Below are positions 22,915 through 30,498 of a stretch of 32,966 bases of DNA, in pieces. The DNA comes from Magnetococcales bacterium (lineage in GTDB: Bacteria > Pseudomonadota > Magnetococcia > Magnetococcales > UBA8363). A program made the position numbers and the translations under genes. The stretch's first letter is position 1. Every line of letters begins with the position of its first letter. Location of the stretch: assembly GCA_015660855.1 (NCBI GenBank), contig JACSDG010000013.1, forward strand, positions 1 through 32,966, in the 5' to 3' direction. The notes beneath the pieces are model-generated. The model was not told where the DNA came from. It ran no database searches and saw only the letters and a program-made list of their open reading frames with translations.

Positions 22915-23566
22915 GGTCGTTCTCCTTGGTGGTGCTGATTTCTTCCCAACCTGTAAGCATTTTTTCAATTTGACTGGTCATGGTTTTTCCAACCGTGACC
23001 AGATACACATGGCCGACGAAAAAAACAGCCAGGGCAACGCCAACCAAATAGTGCAGCACCGCCGCTGGCCACAAACCATCCATTCCAAAAATCTGCTCCG
23101 GTGCCCATTCGGGCACCCAAAGCATAAACCCGGTAACAATGATCAGCGGCACAACCAAATACATGATGGTTAGGTAGGTCATCTGTTGCAAAGGATTGAA
23201 CTTTTGCTCCCAGGTCGGCGGAAAAGGATGCGATAACCCTGCAAAAATACCCCGTGCATAAAAATCGGCCTGTTTCATGAGGCGTTGGCTAAGATTTTTC
23301 ATGACAGGCCGGTAATGTCGCACGTTGCCGCTGATTCCATTGGCTAAAACAAACACAAGAAACTCAAAGCTTAAAAACAAACCGCAAAGATTATGCAACA
23401 CCCTCGCCGTGGCAAACGGGATCAACGGGGCGTTGGGGTTGGCAAAATGCAGACTGATGCCACTGATCAACAGCAGGATGAACAGGGCGGCGTGACTCCA
23501 ATGCCAGATGCGCAACCACAAAGGGTAGAGCAGCACCTTCTTTTTAATGACGCAGTCAGGATTCAT
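22901..23566 (-). CDS. Membrane cytochrome b (thiosulfate-reductase PhsC-like)
   Basis: 221 residues from ATG 23566, with AAGGAGG upstream; the longer frame to 23659 lies inside the previous gene. An integral membrane diheme cytochrome b. LYPLWLRIWHWSHAALFILLLISG gives the first helix with the H-W-x-x-H pattern, followed by VLHNLCGLFL, FNPLQQMTYLTIMYLVVPLIIVTGFML and VLHYLVGVALAVFFVGHVYLV with paired His. This arrangement is that of COG4117-type quinol-oxidising subunits. It would pass electrons between the quinone pool and the periplasmic cytochromes encoded on both sides. It overlaps the heptaheme gene by 11 bases and the octaheme gene by 14. Confidence 0.88.
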   Translation of the reverse strand: MNPDCVIKKKVLLYPLWLRIWHWSHAALFILLLISGISLHFANPNAPLIPFATARVLHNLCGLFLSFEFLVFVLANGISGNVRHYRPVMKNLSQRLMKQADFYARGIFAGLSHPFPPTWEQKFNPLQQMTYLTIMYLVVPLIIVTGFMLWVPEWAPEQIFGMDGLWPAAVLHYLVGVALAVFFVGHVYLVTVGKTMTSQIEKMLTGWEEISTTKENDHERR

Positions 23567-24563
23567 GGCTTTGCCTCCTTCGCCCCGCAATAAAACGTCC
23601 CAAACCGTGGAACAATACACCGACCAGTGCCCCGCCAACCCCCAGAATGCCCAGGGCATCCAGCAAAGGATGCCTGGTCATGCCGATGACATAATAGTCG
23701 CTCAATACCACCCCATTGATGAATCCGGCCCGATGTTCACTTTCATGCAAACGGTATTTGTACAGTTTGGTCAAAAGAATGGAGTCGCGACTGTGACAGG
23801 CCACACAGTTGCGTTCAGCCCTTTCCGCCGGTTCAATGGCATGAATCACCGACCCGGGTCTGGGGGTGTGGCAATCCAGACATCGAACCGCACCAAGGTG
23901 CAGGGAAGCTTTGGGGATGATTCGGTGTTTTTCCACCTCCGTCATCGTTTGTTGATGACAGCGCAAACAAACTCCATTATCACGCTGCACCACATCCGCT
24001 TCCGGTGCCCTCTGGTCTTCAAGACGGCTTTCGTGGGGGTTGTGACAGGAAAAACAATCAAATCCTGCAACCTTTTCTTGCACATGGACACTTTTCTTAA
24101 ATTGGGCCGTAATCCCCACCAGACGCATGCGTTGAATCAATTTGTCCCCAGTGTGACAATCCCCGCAGCTGTGATGATCGGTAACCCCTTCGGGTTGATG
24201 GGGAAGCCCCGCAAAATTTCCCTTGTGGCAGGTCATGCAGGTTTGCCTGCCATGATCCGAAAGGGAAAATTTTTCTGCATCCACAGAAAAATCCAAATGT
24301 TTGCCAGACATCGGATCGATATAACTCAATGTGGACATGCCATGGCAGCGCAGGCACTTGGCATTTTCATCGGCAACCGCTTTGATGTCCGTATTGGCGT
24401 CAAGGGAGACCGGAGCCAAGGCAGACAGGGCCATGACCATGATTGAGACGATGCACCCATGGCGAAAATGCAATACCCGCCGTCTGGCCCATGGCCAGGC
24501 GTTACGATGGGGTATCGGCGTCGTTGGCCGGGAGGTCAATACCTTCAACGCATCGGCTCTCAT
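23556..24563 (-). CDS. Membrane-anchored heptaheme c-type cytochrome
   Basis: 335 residues from ATG 24563, which has GGGAG six bases upstream; a TTG at 24584 would add seven. After a basic, hydrophobic N-terminal signal (CIVSIMVMALSALAPVSLDA) there are seven CxxCH sites: CLRCH, CMTCH, CGDCH, CFSCH, CLRCH, CLDCH and CVACH. The C-terminus has a membrane helix (ALGILGVGGALVGVLFHGLGRF) with a positive tail, so the heme domain faces the periplasm. It is the first gene of the three-gene operon and lies 11 bases into the cytochrome b gene. A role as electron carrier next to cytochrome b is likely. The pairing recalls the heptaheme/cytochrome b pair CbcBA of Geobacter, by arrangement only. Confidence 0.9.
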   Translation of the reverse strand: MRADALKVLTSRPTTPIPHRNAWPWARRRVLHFRHGCIVSIMVMALSALAPVSLDANTDIKAVADENAKCLRCHGMSTLSYIDPMSGKHLDFSVDAEKFSLSDHGRQTCMTCHKGNFAGLPHQPEGVTDHHSCGDCHTGDKLIQRMRLVGITAQFKKSVHVQEKVAGFDCFSCHNPHESRLEDQRAPEADVVQRDNGVCLRCHQQTMTEVEKHRIIPKASLHLGAVRCLDCHTPRPGSVIHAIEPAERAERNCVACHSRDSILLTKLYKYRLHESEHRAGFINGVVLSDYYVIGMTRHPLLDALGILGVGGALVGVLFHGLGRFIAGRRRQSHES

Positions 24564-24639
24564 AAAAATCTCCCAATTCTTCAAAAAGATGCGTCAATAG
24601 TTCAGTAATGGTTAATGATTATCTTTCAAAATATAATCC

Positions 24640-24654
24640 GCATAGGGCGTGCCA
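24640..24654 (-). promoter_or_regulatory. Sigma-54 (-24/-12) promoter of the cytochrome operon
   Basis: On the minus strand TGGCACGCCCTATGC: -24 box TGGCACG perfect (with the preferred C before it), correct spacing, and -12 box ATGC with one mismatch to TTGC. It lies 77 bases before the heptaheme start codon. The divergent neighbour encodes a sigma-54 activator with an intact GAFTGA loop. Confidence 0.75.
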
Positions 24655-24876
24655 GTCATACCGGTAGGGAAAATATATAATATTTTAAAATTATCAAGCA
24701 CATAAAAATGAACAGTAAAAATATGTTTTTACATGGAATTTCTGCCAGAATGAACAGGTTTCCGGGGAATGCCCTTTTTTTTCATCGACGCGTTTCGCTC
24801 ATAATTTATATAAAATATTGTAAAATAGATAAAAATCCAGTTTTGAACGGATGTTGCGAAATGTCTTGACTCAAGC

Positions 24877-24921
24877 TGTTCCATGGGACATTTTGTTCCA
24901 GCACCGTCGCCCCCTGTTCCA
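24877..24921 (+). promoter_or_regulatory. Three TGTTCCA repeats, candidate activator-binding sites
   Basis: TGTTCCA at 24877-24883, 24894-24900 and 24915-24921. The first is half of a 14-base near-palindrome, TGTTCCATGGGACA. The cluster lies 18-62 bases before the regulator start and about 220-280 bases upstream of the sigma-54 promoter. This is a usual distance for enhancer sites and also suits autoregulation. Confidence 0.45.
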
Positions 24922-24938
24922 GGTTTTGCAGGAGCATC

Positions 24939-26633
24939 ATGAACAAAGCACCCGAAAATATATTATGCGTCGATGACGATCCCGGCATTTTGTCCTTGTT
25001 TTCGCTTGTCCTCAGAGAAGCGGGATATGCGGTGGAAAAGGCCGAATCCATGACCATCGCCAGCGAACTGCTGTCACGAAGCTCCTTTGACTTGGTGGTT
25101 TCCGACATCATGCTCGGAGACGCTACGGGTCTGGATCTGGTCAGAAGAATCCGGCAAACCGATGGGACGGCCTACGTGATCCTGGTGACGGGCCATCCAA
25201 CCCTGGAGACGGCCCAGGAAGCGTTGCAACAGGGTGTTTTTGACTATATCCCCAAACCCGTCTCCCCAGGCACCTTACGTGAGCGGGTACGCCGTGCCCT
25301 GGAACACAAAAGGTTGCGGGATGAACGCAACGCCATTCAGCAAAATTTGCAGGCCATATTTCGCAGTGTCCAGGAAGCGATCATCTCGGTGGACGCAAAC
25401 TTTAGCATACGCCAAATCAACGATGCCGCCCAACGTGTCTGTGGTCTGTCCTCAGAGAGGATTGGCCAATCTTTTTTGGAGATCGTTCACTGCGAACCGT
25501 TACGCGATCTGGTCAAACGGGTATTCCACGAGCGCAGGCCGGTAGAAAGGGCGGAAATGACGTGTCAAAACGCCCAGGGACGCCAACAGGTGATTCACGT
25601 CTCCGTGTCGCCGCTGCTGGATGATGGCGGACTGTTTACAGGGGCCGTGGTGGTCATTCTTGATTTTACCCGCATGGCTCTGCTGGAGCAAAGCCGGCGT
25701 GAACGCAGTCGTTTTCATGGCATGATGGGCCAAAGTGCCGTGATGCGCCAGATTTTCAGCCTCATTGAAGATTTGGCGGTTGTGGAGACGACGGTGCTCA
25801 TCACCGGTGAAAGTGGTACGGGCAAGGAATTGGTAGCCGAGGCCCTGCATTTTCAGGGGGCGCGGGGCAAGGGGCCTCTGGTGAAAGTCAATTGCGCCGG
25901 ATTGACCGAAACCTTGTTGGAAAGCGAACTTTTCGGTCACGTCAAAGGGGCCTTTACCGGGGCGTTCAGAGACAAAATGGGGCGTTTTCAATTGGCCGAC
26001 AAGGGAACCCTTTTCCTGGATGAGATCGGCGATATCAGTGCCAACATGCAAACTCGATTGTTGCGGGTGCTCCAGGAAAAGACCATCGAAAAGGTCGGCG
26101 ATGCCCATCCCATCCAAGTGGATGTGCGCATCATCGCTGCCACCAACCGGCATTTGTTGGACAAAGTTTCCGCAGGCCTGTTTCGTGAGGATCTTTATTA
26201 TCGCCTGAACGTCGTGGAAATCCATTTGCCGCCACTTCGGGAACGGGCAGACGACATTGGACTCCTGATCGACCAGTTTATTCGCAAGTTTGGCGTTAAA
26301 TTCAATAAGGCCATCGATTCGGTGACCGAAGAAGTGATGCAGATTCTCCAACAGTACTCTTGGCCCGGCAATGTGCGGGAACTGGAACATGTCATAGAAC
26401 GGGCCTTTGTGGTTTGTCGTGAACATGTCATCGGTTTGGAGCACCTACCGAAAGCCATGGTGGCGGGTAAGATAACGTTAACTCAACCGTTTTTTGCCGA
26501 AGGCGAATCCGAACGCGATACGATTCTCAAGGTATTGGAACAGGCACGCTACAATAAGGGCAAAGCGGCCAAACTCCTGGGAATCAGTCGCAGTACCCTG
26601 TACCGTAAACTTGAAAGTTTAAAAATAATCTAA
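24939..26633 (+). CDS. Sigma-54-dependent response regulator (receiver-PAS-AAA-Fis)
   Basis: 564 residues, AGGAG upstream of the ATG. Receiver, residues 6-120: acidic triplet Asp12-14, phosphoacceptor Asp56 (VVSDIML), Thr84, Lys106 (PKP). PAS domain about 135-245 (FRSVQEAIISVDANFSIRQIN...). AAA+ domain: Walker A GESGTGKE at 290-297, GAFTGA at 337-342, Walker B GTLFLDEIGD, arginine-finger region REDLYYRLNVVEIHLPPLRER. The C-terminal Fis-type helix-turn-helix reads KGKAAKLLGISRSTLYRKL. All parts needed to drive sigma-54 transcription are intact. It is transcribed away from the cytochrome operon, whose promoter has a -24/-12 signature, so it is the probable activator. The cognate kinase is not in the window. 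Confidence 0.95.
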   Translation: MNKAPENILCVDDDPGILSLFSLVLREAGYAVEKAESMTIASELLSRSSFDLVVSDIMLGDATGLDLVRRIRQTDGTAYVILVTGHPTLETAQEALQQGVFDYIPKPVSPGTLRERVRRALEHKRLRDERNAIQQNLQAIFRSVQEAIISVDANFSIRQINDAAQRVCGLSSERIGQSFLEIVHCEPLRDLVKRVFHERRPVERAEMTCQNAQGRQQVIHVSVSPLLDDGGLFTGAVVVILDFTRMALLEQSRRERSRFHGMMGQSAVMRQIFSLIEDLAVVETTVLITGESGTGKELVAEALHFQGARGKGPLVKVNCAGLTETLLESELFGHVKGAFTGAFRDKMGRFQLADKGTLFLDEIGDISANMQTRLLRVLQEKTIEKVGDAHPIQVDVRIIAATNRHLLDKVSAGLFREDLYYRLNVVEIHLPPLRERADDIGLLIDQFIRKFGVKFNKAIDSVTEEVMQILQQYSWPGNVRELEHVIERAFVVCREHVIGLEHLPKAMVAGKITLTQPFFAEGESERDTILKVLEQARYNKGKAAKLLGISRSTLYRKLESLKII

Positions 26634-26702
26634 TCTCCCCATCAGCCGATTCCGATATACGCCATATCCCCGAATCAACCGCAGTCGTGAAGAGGCGAGG
26701 AG

Positions 26703-27395
26703 ATGCAGATGCAGTATTTTCTCAGAACAATGAGCAGGCGCGGCAAATGGTTATTGCTGGCAGGTGTTGTGGCTCCCACCATGGCCGCGTGTGGTCACAC
26801 CATTGATCCAACCATGTCGGAATTGCCGGTTTACAACATGCCAGCGGCGGTCGTTGTCAAAACGCCTCCGGCGCAGATGAATGGTGGTGCCTTTGCTTAC
26901 CCTGGGATGATGCCCGCCTCGATGCCCATGGCCCCTGTTGCAGGCGGGGCGGTTATGGGTACCAATGCGGTTCCCGTGGGGGATGGCCAGTTTGCCATGG
27001 TACGCCCCGATGGGGTTACGGTGATTCAGCAGTCGCCCATCACCGTGCAACAGCCTTCCGTTACCATTCCCCAGCCCCCCATATGGGTGGGGAATCCGCC
27101 GATGCCGATTCCGTCGCCGCCGCTGGTGATCAACCAGCCAGGCTTTTCTTCCTTCAACCAGGCGGAGATCCTGGTGCATCCATCCAGGGTCGAGTTTGTG
27201 GAAACCGTGGTGATGCCAACTCAGGTCGTGGCAACCCAGCAGGCGTATGTACCGCCACCGGCACCGGCACCGGCTCCGGCTCCCGCACCCGCGCCACCGC
27301 CCGTGGTTCAACCCAAAGCACCACCACCCGCACCGCCATCCTTGCCCAAGGTTGAGCCAACCATTCCCAGGGAGGATCCCCTCCCGCCCAAATAA
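26703..27395 (+). CDS. Exported Pro-rich protein, possible lipoprotein
   Basis: 230 residues; ATG 26709 is an equally good start with GAGGAG better spaced. The N-terminus RRGKWLLLAGVVAPTMAAC is a signal peptide ending in a weak lipobox, with Cys near residue 30. The mature part is low complexity: Met/Pro/Ala-rich to residue 110, a VTVIQQSPITVQQPSVTIPQPP stretch, then VHPSRVEFVETVVMPTQVV and a (PA)n tract followed by a Pro/Lys-rich tail ending LPPK. No enzyme domain is recognised. It begins 69 bases after the regulator gene and is the first of four small exported proteins spaced 35-86 bases apart. It may span or link envelope layers. Confidence 0.75.
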   Translation: MQMQYFLRTMSRRGKWLLLAGVVAPTMAACGHTIDPTMSELPVYNMPAAVVVKTPPAQMNGGAFAYPGMMPASMPMAPVAGGAVMGTNAVPVGDGQFAMVRPDGVTVIQQSPITVQQPSVTIPQPPIWVGNPPMPIPSPPLVINQPGFSSFNQAEILVHPSRVEFVETVVMPTQVVATQQAYVPPPAPAPAPAPAPAPPPVVQPKAPPPAPPSLPKVEPTIPREDPLPPK

Positions 27396-27436
27396 AAAGG
27401 AATGGTCAAGGAAACCGGAACGTGGAGAAATAAAAC

Positions 27437-27796
27437 ATGTGCAGAAAAAACAAAATGATCTTGACGGTTTTCTCAGGTTTATTGCTGGCCGCCGGTCACG
27501 CCGGGGCGGGGCAATTGATGGTGCCGCACCAGGACCAGGACGAGGTGATCGTCCACACCTATCCCGAAAAGTTCGCCCACCCTGTGGATTATTGGTGGCA
27601 CCTGAATCCATCGCAGGCCGGGGCGTGGGACTATTTTTCACCGGTACAGGATTCCTATCAACCTGTTGTCGTGGAGCAGGGAGCTCCCGGCACCAGGCCT
27701 CTTGAGGTGATGGGTGTTGGCCTCCGTAAACTGGAAGCCAAATACGCTTCGCCCCAGGTCACAGGATCGCCGCTCTATCACGGACGAGGGAAATGA
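27437..27796 (+). CDS. Small exported protein of unknown function
   Basis: 119 residues. A clear Sec signal peptide, MILTVFSGLLLAAGHAGAG, precedes a mature chain of about 95 residues with an aromatic-rich patch (HPVDYWWHLNPSQAGAWDYFSPV) and a Gly/Leu-containing tail (PLEVMGVGLRKLEAKYASPQ). No known domain is recognised. The ribosome-binding site is GGAG before AAATAAAAC. It lies 41 bases after the Pro-rich protein gene and 35 bases before the Gln/Met-rich one, so the genes are very likely cotranscribed. Confidence 0.75.
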   Translation: MCRKNKMILTVFSGLLLAAGHAGAGQLMVPHQDQDEVIVHTYPEKFAHPVDYWWHLNPSQAGAWDYFSPVQDSYQPVVVEQGAPGTRPLEVMGVGLRKLEAKYASPQVTGSPLYHGRGK

Positions 27797-27831
27797 ACGT
27801 TGTGCTTACCAGCTATAGAGAAGGAATGAAT

Positions 27832-28536
27832 ATGATCAAGTCTCCAGTAAAGAATCGCACATCGGTATCCCTTCTGGCTTGTGCTGCCCTGATGACGGTC
27901 AGCCTCGTTGCGCCGCAAAAAGCCCATGCCGATATCGCTACCGCCACGGTTTTGGGTGGTCTGGCACTGTTTACCACATTGATGCACGCTTCCGAACCGG
28001 CAGCACCACCGGTAGCCATCGCCTATCCCCAGGCATCGGTACCGCCGCCGGTCATGATGGCACAACCCATGGCCATGCCCATGCCGGTTTTGTCTCCCAT
28101 TCATCAGCCCATGGTCTATTCTTCCGTATCGCCTACAGTGGCTCCGGCACCCATGGTTCAACAAATTCAGCCGATTTCCTATCAGGTTTCAGCCCCGTCG
28201 GCACCGATGATGAACGTGCCCAGCTATCAGAGCGGACCTTCGCCGGTCTATCAACAGCAATCGTATCAGCAGCCGTATCCCACAGGAGGCATGCCCGTCG
28301 CTTATCAGCAGCAACAGCAGGGCTATCCCGTGATGCAGCAGGCCGCCATGATGCCCCAACAGCAGGGAGTGTCCTATCAGACGATGCCCCAGCAAGGAAT
28401 GTCCTATCAGGCGATGCCGCAGCAGGGAATGATGCCGCAGCAGCAGACCGCCATGATGCAGCCACAAGGGATGATGCCTCAGGGTGGCTATGGTGCCAGC
28501 ATGCCTTCGACCAATTTTGCTTATGCTCGACAGTAA
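27832..28536 (+). CDS. Exported Gln/Pro/Met-rich repeat protein
   Basis: 234 residues from ATG 27832 (GAAGGA six bases upstream); 27826 is an in-frame alternative. The signal peptide SVSLLACAALMTVSLVAPQKAHA is followed by a short hydrophobic segment (DIATATVLGGLALFTTLMHA). A long low-complexity region then ends with imperfect repeats around SYQ-x-MPQQGM at about residues 180-220. Composition is dominated by Gln, Pro, Met, Tyr and Ser, like many intrinsically disordered surface or matrix proteins. No enzymatic motif is seen. Third gene of the exported cluster; a strong stem-loop follows its stop codon. Confidence 0.75.
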   Translation: MIKSPVKNRTSVSLLACAALMTVSLVAPQKAHADIATATVLGGLALFTTLMHASEPAAPPVAIAYPQASVPPPVMMAQPMAMPMPVLSPIHQPMVYSSVSPTVAPAPMVQQIQPISYQVSAPSAPMMNVPSYQSGPSPVYQQQSYQQPYPTGGMPVAYQQQQQGYPVMQQAAMMPQQQGVSYQTMPQQGMSYQAMPQQGMMPQQQTAMMQPQGMMPQGGYGASMPSTNFAYARQ

Positions 28537-28556
28537 TCTTTCAAGGTTTGTTCGGT

Positions 28557-28592
28557 GCGATCTTGCCAAGCGGGTTGTCGGGGCAAGATCGC
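28557..28592 (+). promoter_or_regulatory. Intercistronic stem-loop
   Basis: GCGATCTTGCC (28557-28567) pairs perfectly with GGCAAGATCGC (28582-28592) around a 14-base loop. It lies between the third and fourth genes of the exported cluster. No U-run follows immediately, so it is more likely to affect mRNA stability, processing or attenuation than to terminate. Confidence 0.65.
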
Positions 28593-28622
28593 CGGGCTGT
28601 ACTTTTGCGCTACCGAGTGAGA

Positions 28623-29231
28623 ATGAACATGGAATTTCCTGAAGTCAGACAATCGGCAGTGTCTGCCGCAGTTTTTGGCTTGGCAATGGTCTTTCTGGTG
28701 GCCCCCGCCCTGGCTGGGAGTGGGGCTGCGGTTTCGCCAGAAGCGACACCCGAGAAAAGGCCCCTCAGGGAGTTTATCTACTATCCCAATTATGCCCAGT
28801 CGCCCTACAATTATCAGTCCACGGGCGATTTTGCCGCTACCCCCATGGTGATTCCGCCGTCCGTTCCAGTCATCCAACAACCGGCGCAACTTATCGTACA
28901 GGCTCCGCCTCCGCTTCCGCCTCTCGCGATGGAAATGGGAATGCCGCAACAGGTGGTCATGGGAGGCCCATCGGGTGGTGGAAACGGATTACAAACGGTA
29001 AAAAACTACAGCCTCCATGTCGGCAGTTCCATGGATTCCGCTCATGCCGATCTTCTGATGCGACAGGTCACCAACTCAGGCGTTCCAGCCTACCGCCGTC
29101 CCATGTCCCATAATGGTATGACCTGGGAGCAAATTCACGCAGGCCCCTTTGACAGCCATGACAAGGTAACCCACGTCGCCAAATTGTTGCAGGATCGGTT
29201 GCAAATTCAGGGAAGAATCGTGACTCATTGA
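28623..29231 (+). CDS. Exported SPOR-domain protein
   Basis: 202 residues from ATG 28623; the ATG at 28629 is also possible. A long open frame reaches upstream to 27879, but that part is the shadow of the preceding gene. Signal peptide AVSAAVFGLAMVFLVAPALAG, then a Tyr/Pro-rich linker (YYPNYAQSPYNYQSTG, PPPLPPLAMEMGMPQQ). A C-terminal SPOR domain spans residues 127-200: NYSLHVGSSMDSAHADLL, then VPAYRRPM, WEQIHAGPF and AKLLQDRL. SPOR domains bind peptidoglycan strands lacking stem peptides, usually at division sites. It should therefore tether the exported cluster to the cell wall. It converges with the Wzz-type gene. Confidence 0.85.
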   Translation: MNMEFPEVRQSAVSAAVFGLAMVFLVAPALAGSGAAVSPEATPEKRPLREFIYYPNYAQSPYNYQSTGDFAATPMVIPPSVPVIQQPAQLIVQAPPPLPPLAMEMGMPQQVVMGGPSGGGNGLQTVKNYSLHVGSSMDSAHADLLMRQVTNSGVPAYRRPMSHNGMTWEQIHAGPFDSHDKVTHVAKLLQDRLQIQGRIVTH

Positions 29232-29237
29232 CAGAAC

Positions 29238-29342
29238 ATCATGCCCTGCGGGCAAAATTAAAAAAAGAACCTTGGGGTACCGCCCCAAACTCCGCCGGGG
29301 GGGATGATTCCCCCCCCGAGCCCCCGCAATTTTTTTTGCCAG
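29238..29342 (+). repeat. Intergenic mosaic repeat, copy R7
   Basis: Complete example: TGCCCTGCGGGCA hairpin, A-rich spacer, CCTTGGGG...CCCCAA hairpin (29272-29288), G7-ATGATT-C7 palindrome (29297-29317) and CCCCCGCAATTTTTTTTGCC. It sits between convergent genes. Confidence 0.65.
29257..29288 (-). terminator. Probable terminator within repeat R7
   Basis: On the minus strand TTGGGG and CCCCAA form a stem followed by GGTTC and seven T. It would end transcripts of the Wzz-type gene, whose stop codon is about 90 bases upstream on that strand. Confidence 0.5.
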
Positions 29343-29375
29343 ACTGCGTTTTTCCGGCACATGAATTGAAAAGGA

Positions 29376-30317
29376 TTATTTCTCTAGGGATTTTTTTTTG
29401 TTGCGGCGGAATAATGCGTGGAACAAAAACGCAGAGAGGATCCCCGCTCCCAGGCCAGTCCCAAATCCAATGGCTGCCATTTGTTTGCGAAGGGGACGAA
29501 CAATTCTTCCCTCAGGTGGGGCAACAGCCGGATCAACGATGGTAAAGGCAAACTCTGGCCGGACTTTGGACATCATAATTTTCTGAATTTGCGATTCAAG
29601 TAGGTTGGCGAGTGCCTGTTGCAGCTGCGTCACTTGGGTTTTTGCCATCTCATTATTGAGGAATTCGATACTTTTTTCCGATTCCTGAATGGCAAGATTG
29701 CGCAAATGATCGTTGAGGCGTTTGACCAGAAGATTGGCCCAGAGTGCCGCCTGATGGCGGTCTTTCCATTCGACGGCAATGGAAAGAATGCCGTCTTTTC
29801 TATCCGTGCTGAGGATGATCATTCCCTGAAAGGTTTCGACAGCATCCCACAGTTTTTTTTTGTCCCGGTCAGCGTCTGTTCCCGCATCCAGCTTTTTCAG
29901 TTCTGAATCCGACTTGCTGATGATGTCAACAATTTTTTCATTAACAATGAAATTCTCAAGGAAGAATCGTGACTTGAAGATTACCAGATTGGTGCCTGAG
30001 GCCCCACCACCCCCAACGGAGAGGCCTGCTATGGATGCCAATCCGGCGAGACCTCCCACTTGGCCTGATCCCCCCTTGTCACCTACGGGAGCAAGCAAAA
30101 CTTCTGCTCGGTAGATGGGCGTGGCTATTTTGGCCTGATACACAGACCAGGCAGTGACCAGAACGGTAACAACGAAAATTAACCATTTTCCCCGAACAAG
30201 AATCTGCCAATAGGACGCCAGATCGAATTCTTCTTCGCTCGCCGGAGGGGCAAGAAAGGCCAGAGGGATGGTGGTATAGACAGGTGCTGCGGAGGTTTCT
30301 CTGACTTGATTTTCCAA
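29376..30317 (-). CDS. Wzz-type polysaccharide chain-length determinant
   Basis: 313 residues from a TTG start with GGAG nine bases upstream. Inner-membrane protein with two membrane helices, about residues 44-62 (WLIFVVTVLVTAWSVYQA) and about 283-305 (AAIGFGTGLGAGILSAFLF). The periplasmic part contains the family segment YRAEVLLAPV and long helices; the Pro-rich stretch DPAVAPPEGRIVRPLRK before the second helix is typical of Wzz/PCP proteins. No C-terminal tyrosine-kinase domain is present. It would control the length of an exopolysaccharide or O-antigen. An unusual Gly-rich insertion (GLAGLASIAGLSVGGGGAS) follows the first strand. It lies downstream of the hexose-phosphate transferase on the same strand. 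Confidence 0.88.
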   Translation of the reverse strand: MENQVRETSAAPVYTTIPLAFLAPPASEEEFDLASYWQILVRGKWLIFVVTVLVTAWSVYQAKIATPIYRAEVLLAPVGDKGGSGQVGGLAGLASIAGLSVGGGGASGTNLVIFKSRFFLENFIVNEKIVDIISKSDSELKKLDAGTDADRDKKKLWDAVETFQGMIILSTDRKDGILSIAVEWKDRHQAALWANLLVKRLNDHLRNLAIQESEKSIEFLNNEMAKTQVTQLQQALANLLESQIQKIMMSKVRPEFAFTIVDPAVAPPEGRIVRPLRKQMAAIGFGTGLGAGILSAFLFHALFRRNKKKSLEK

Positions 30318-30401
30318 CGGGCAAGACTCCAGCCACAGTTATCAGGGAGACGTACGATCAACCTCCCGCCTTGTTTGGAGAGGTTTTGCCGTTTTATCAC
30401 G

Positions 30402-30423
30402 GGACCGGAGAGACATCCGGTCC
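30402..30423 (-). promoter_or_regulatory. Short hairpin between transferase and Wzz genes
   Basis: GGACCGG (30402-30408) and CCGGTCC (30417-30423) with an 8-base loop, in the gap between the two genes. No U-run follows on the minus strand, so its role is unclear. Confidence 0.4.
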
Positions 30424-30498
30424 GAGGCATGGAACCCGGACAGATCCCGTCATCGAGTATCATACTATTGAGTTGAGGTTTATTGGGCAAGGGCTTGA

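Larger units (their letters stand above)
24564..24938. other. AT-rich divergent control region
   Basis: 375 bases between the cytochrome operon and its divergent regulator. It holds the sigma-54 promoter at 24640-24654, long AT-rich stretches (24660-24840) that could bend, and repeated TGTTCCA motifs near the regulator start. No gene is seen. Confidence 0.5.

Noticed and set aside
27879-28622. Upstream part of a 450-codon open frame ending at 29231
   Set aside because: It is the out-of-frame shadow of the Gln/Pro/Met-rich protein gene. The real SPOR gene begins at 28623 with a signal peptide.
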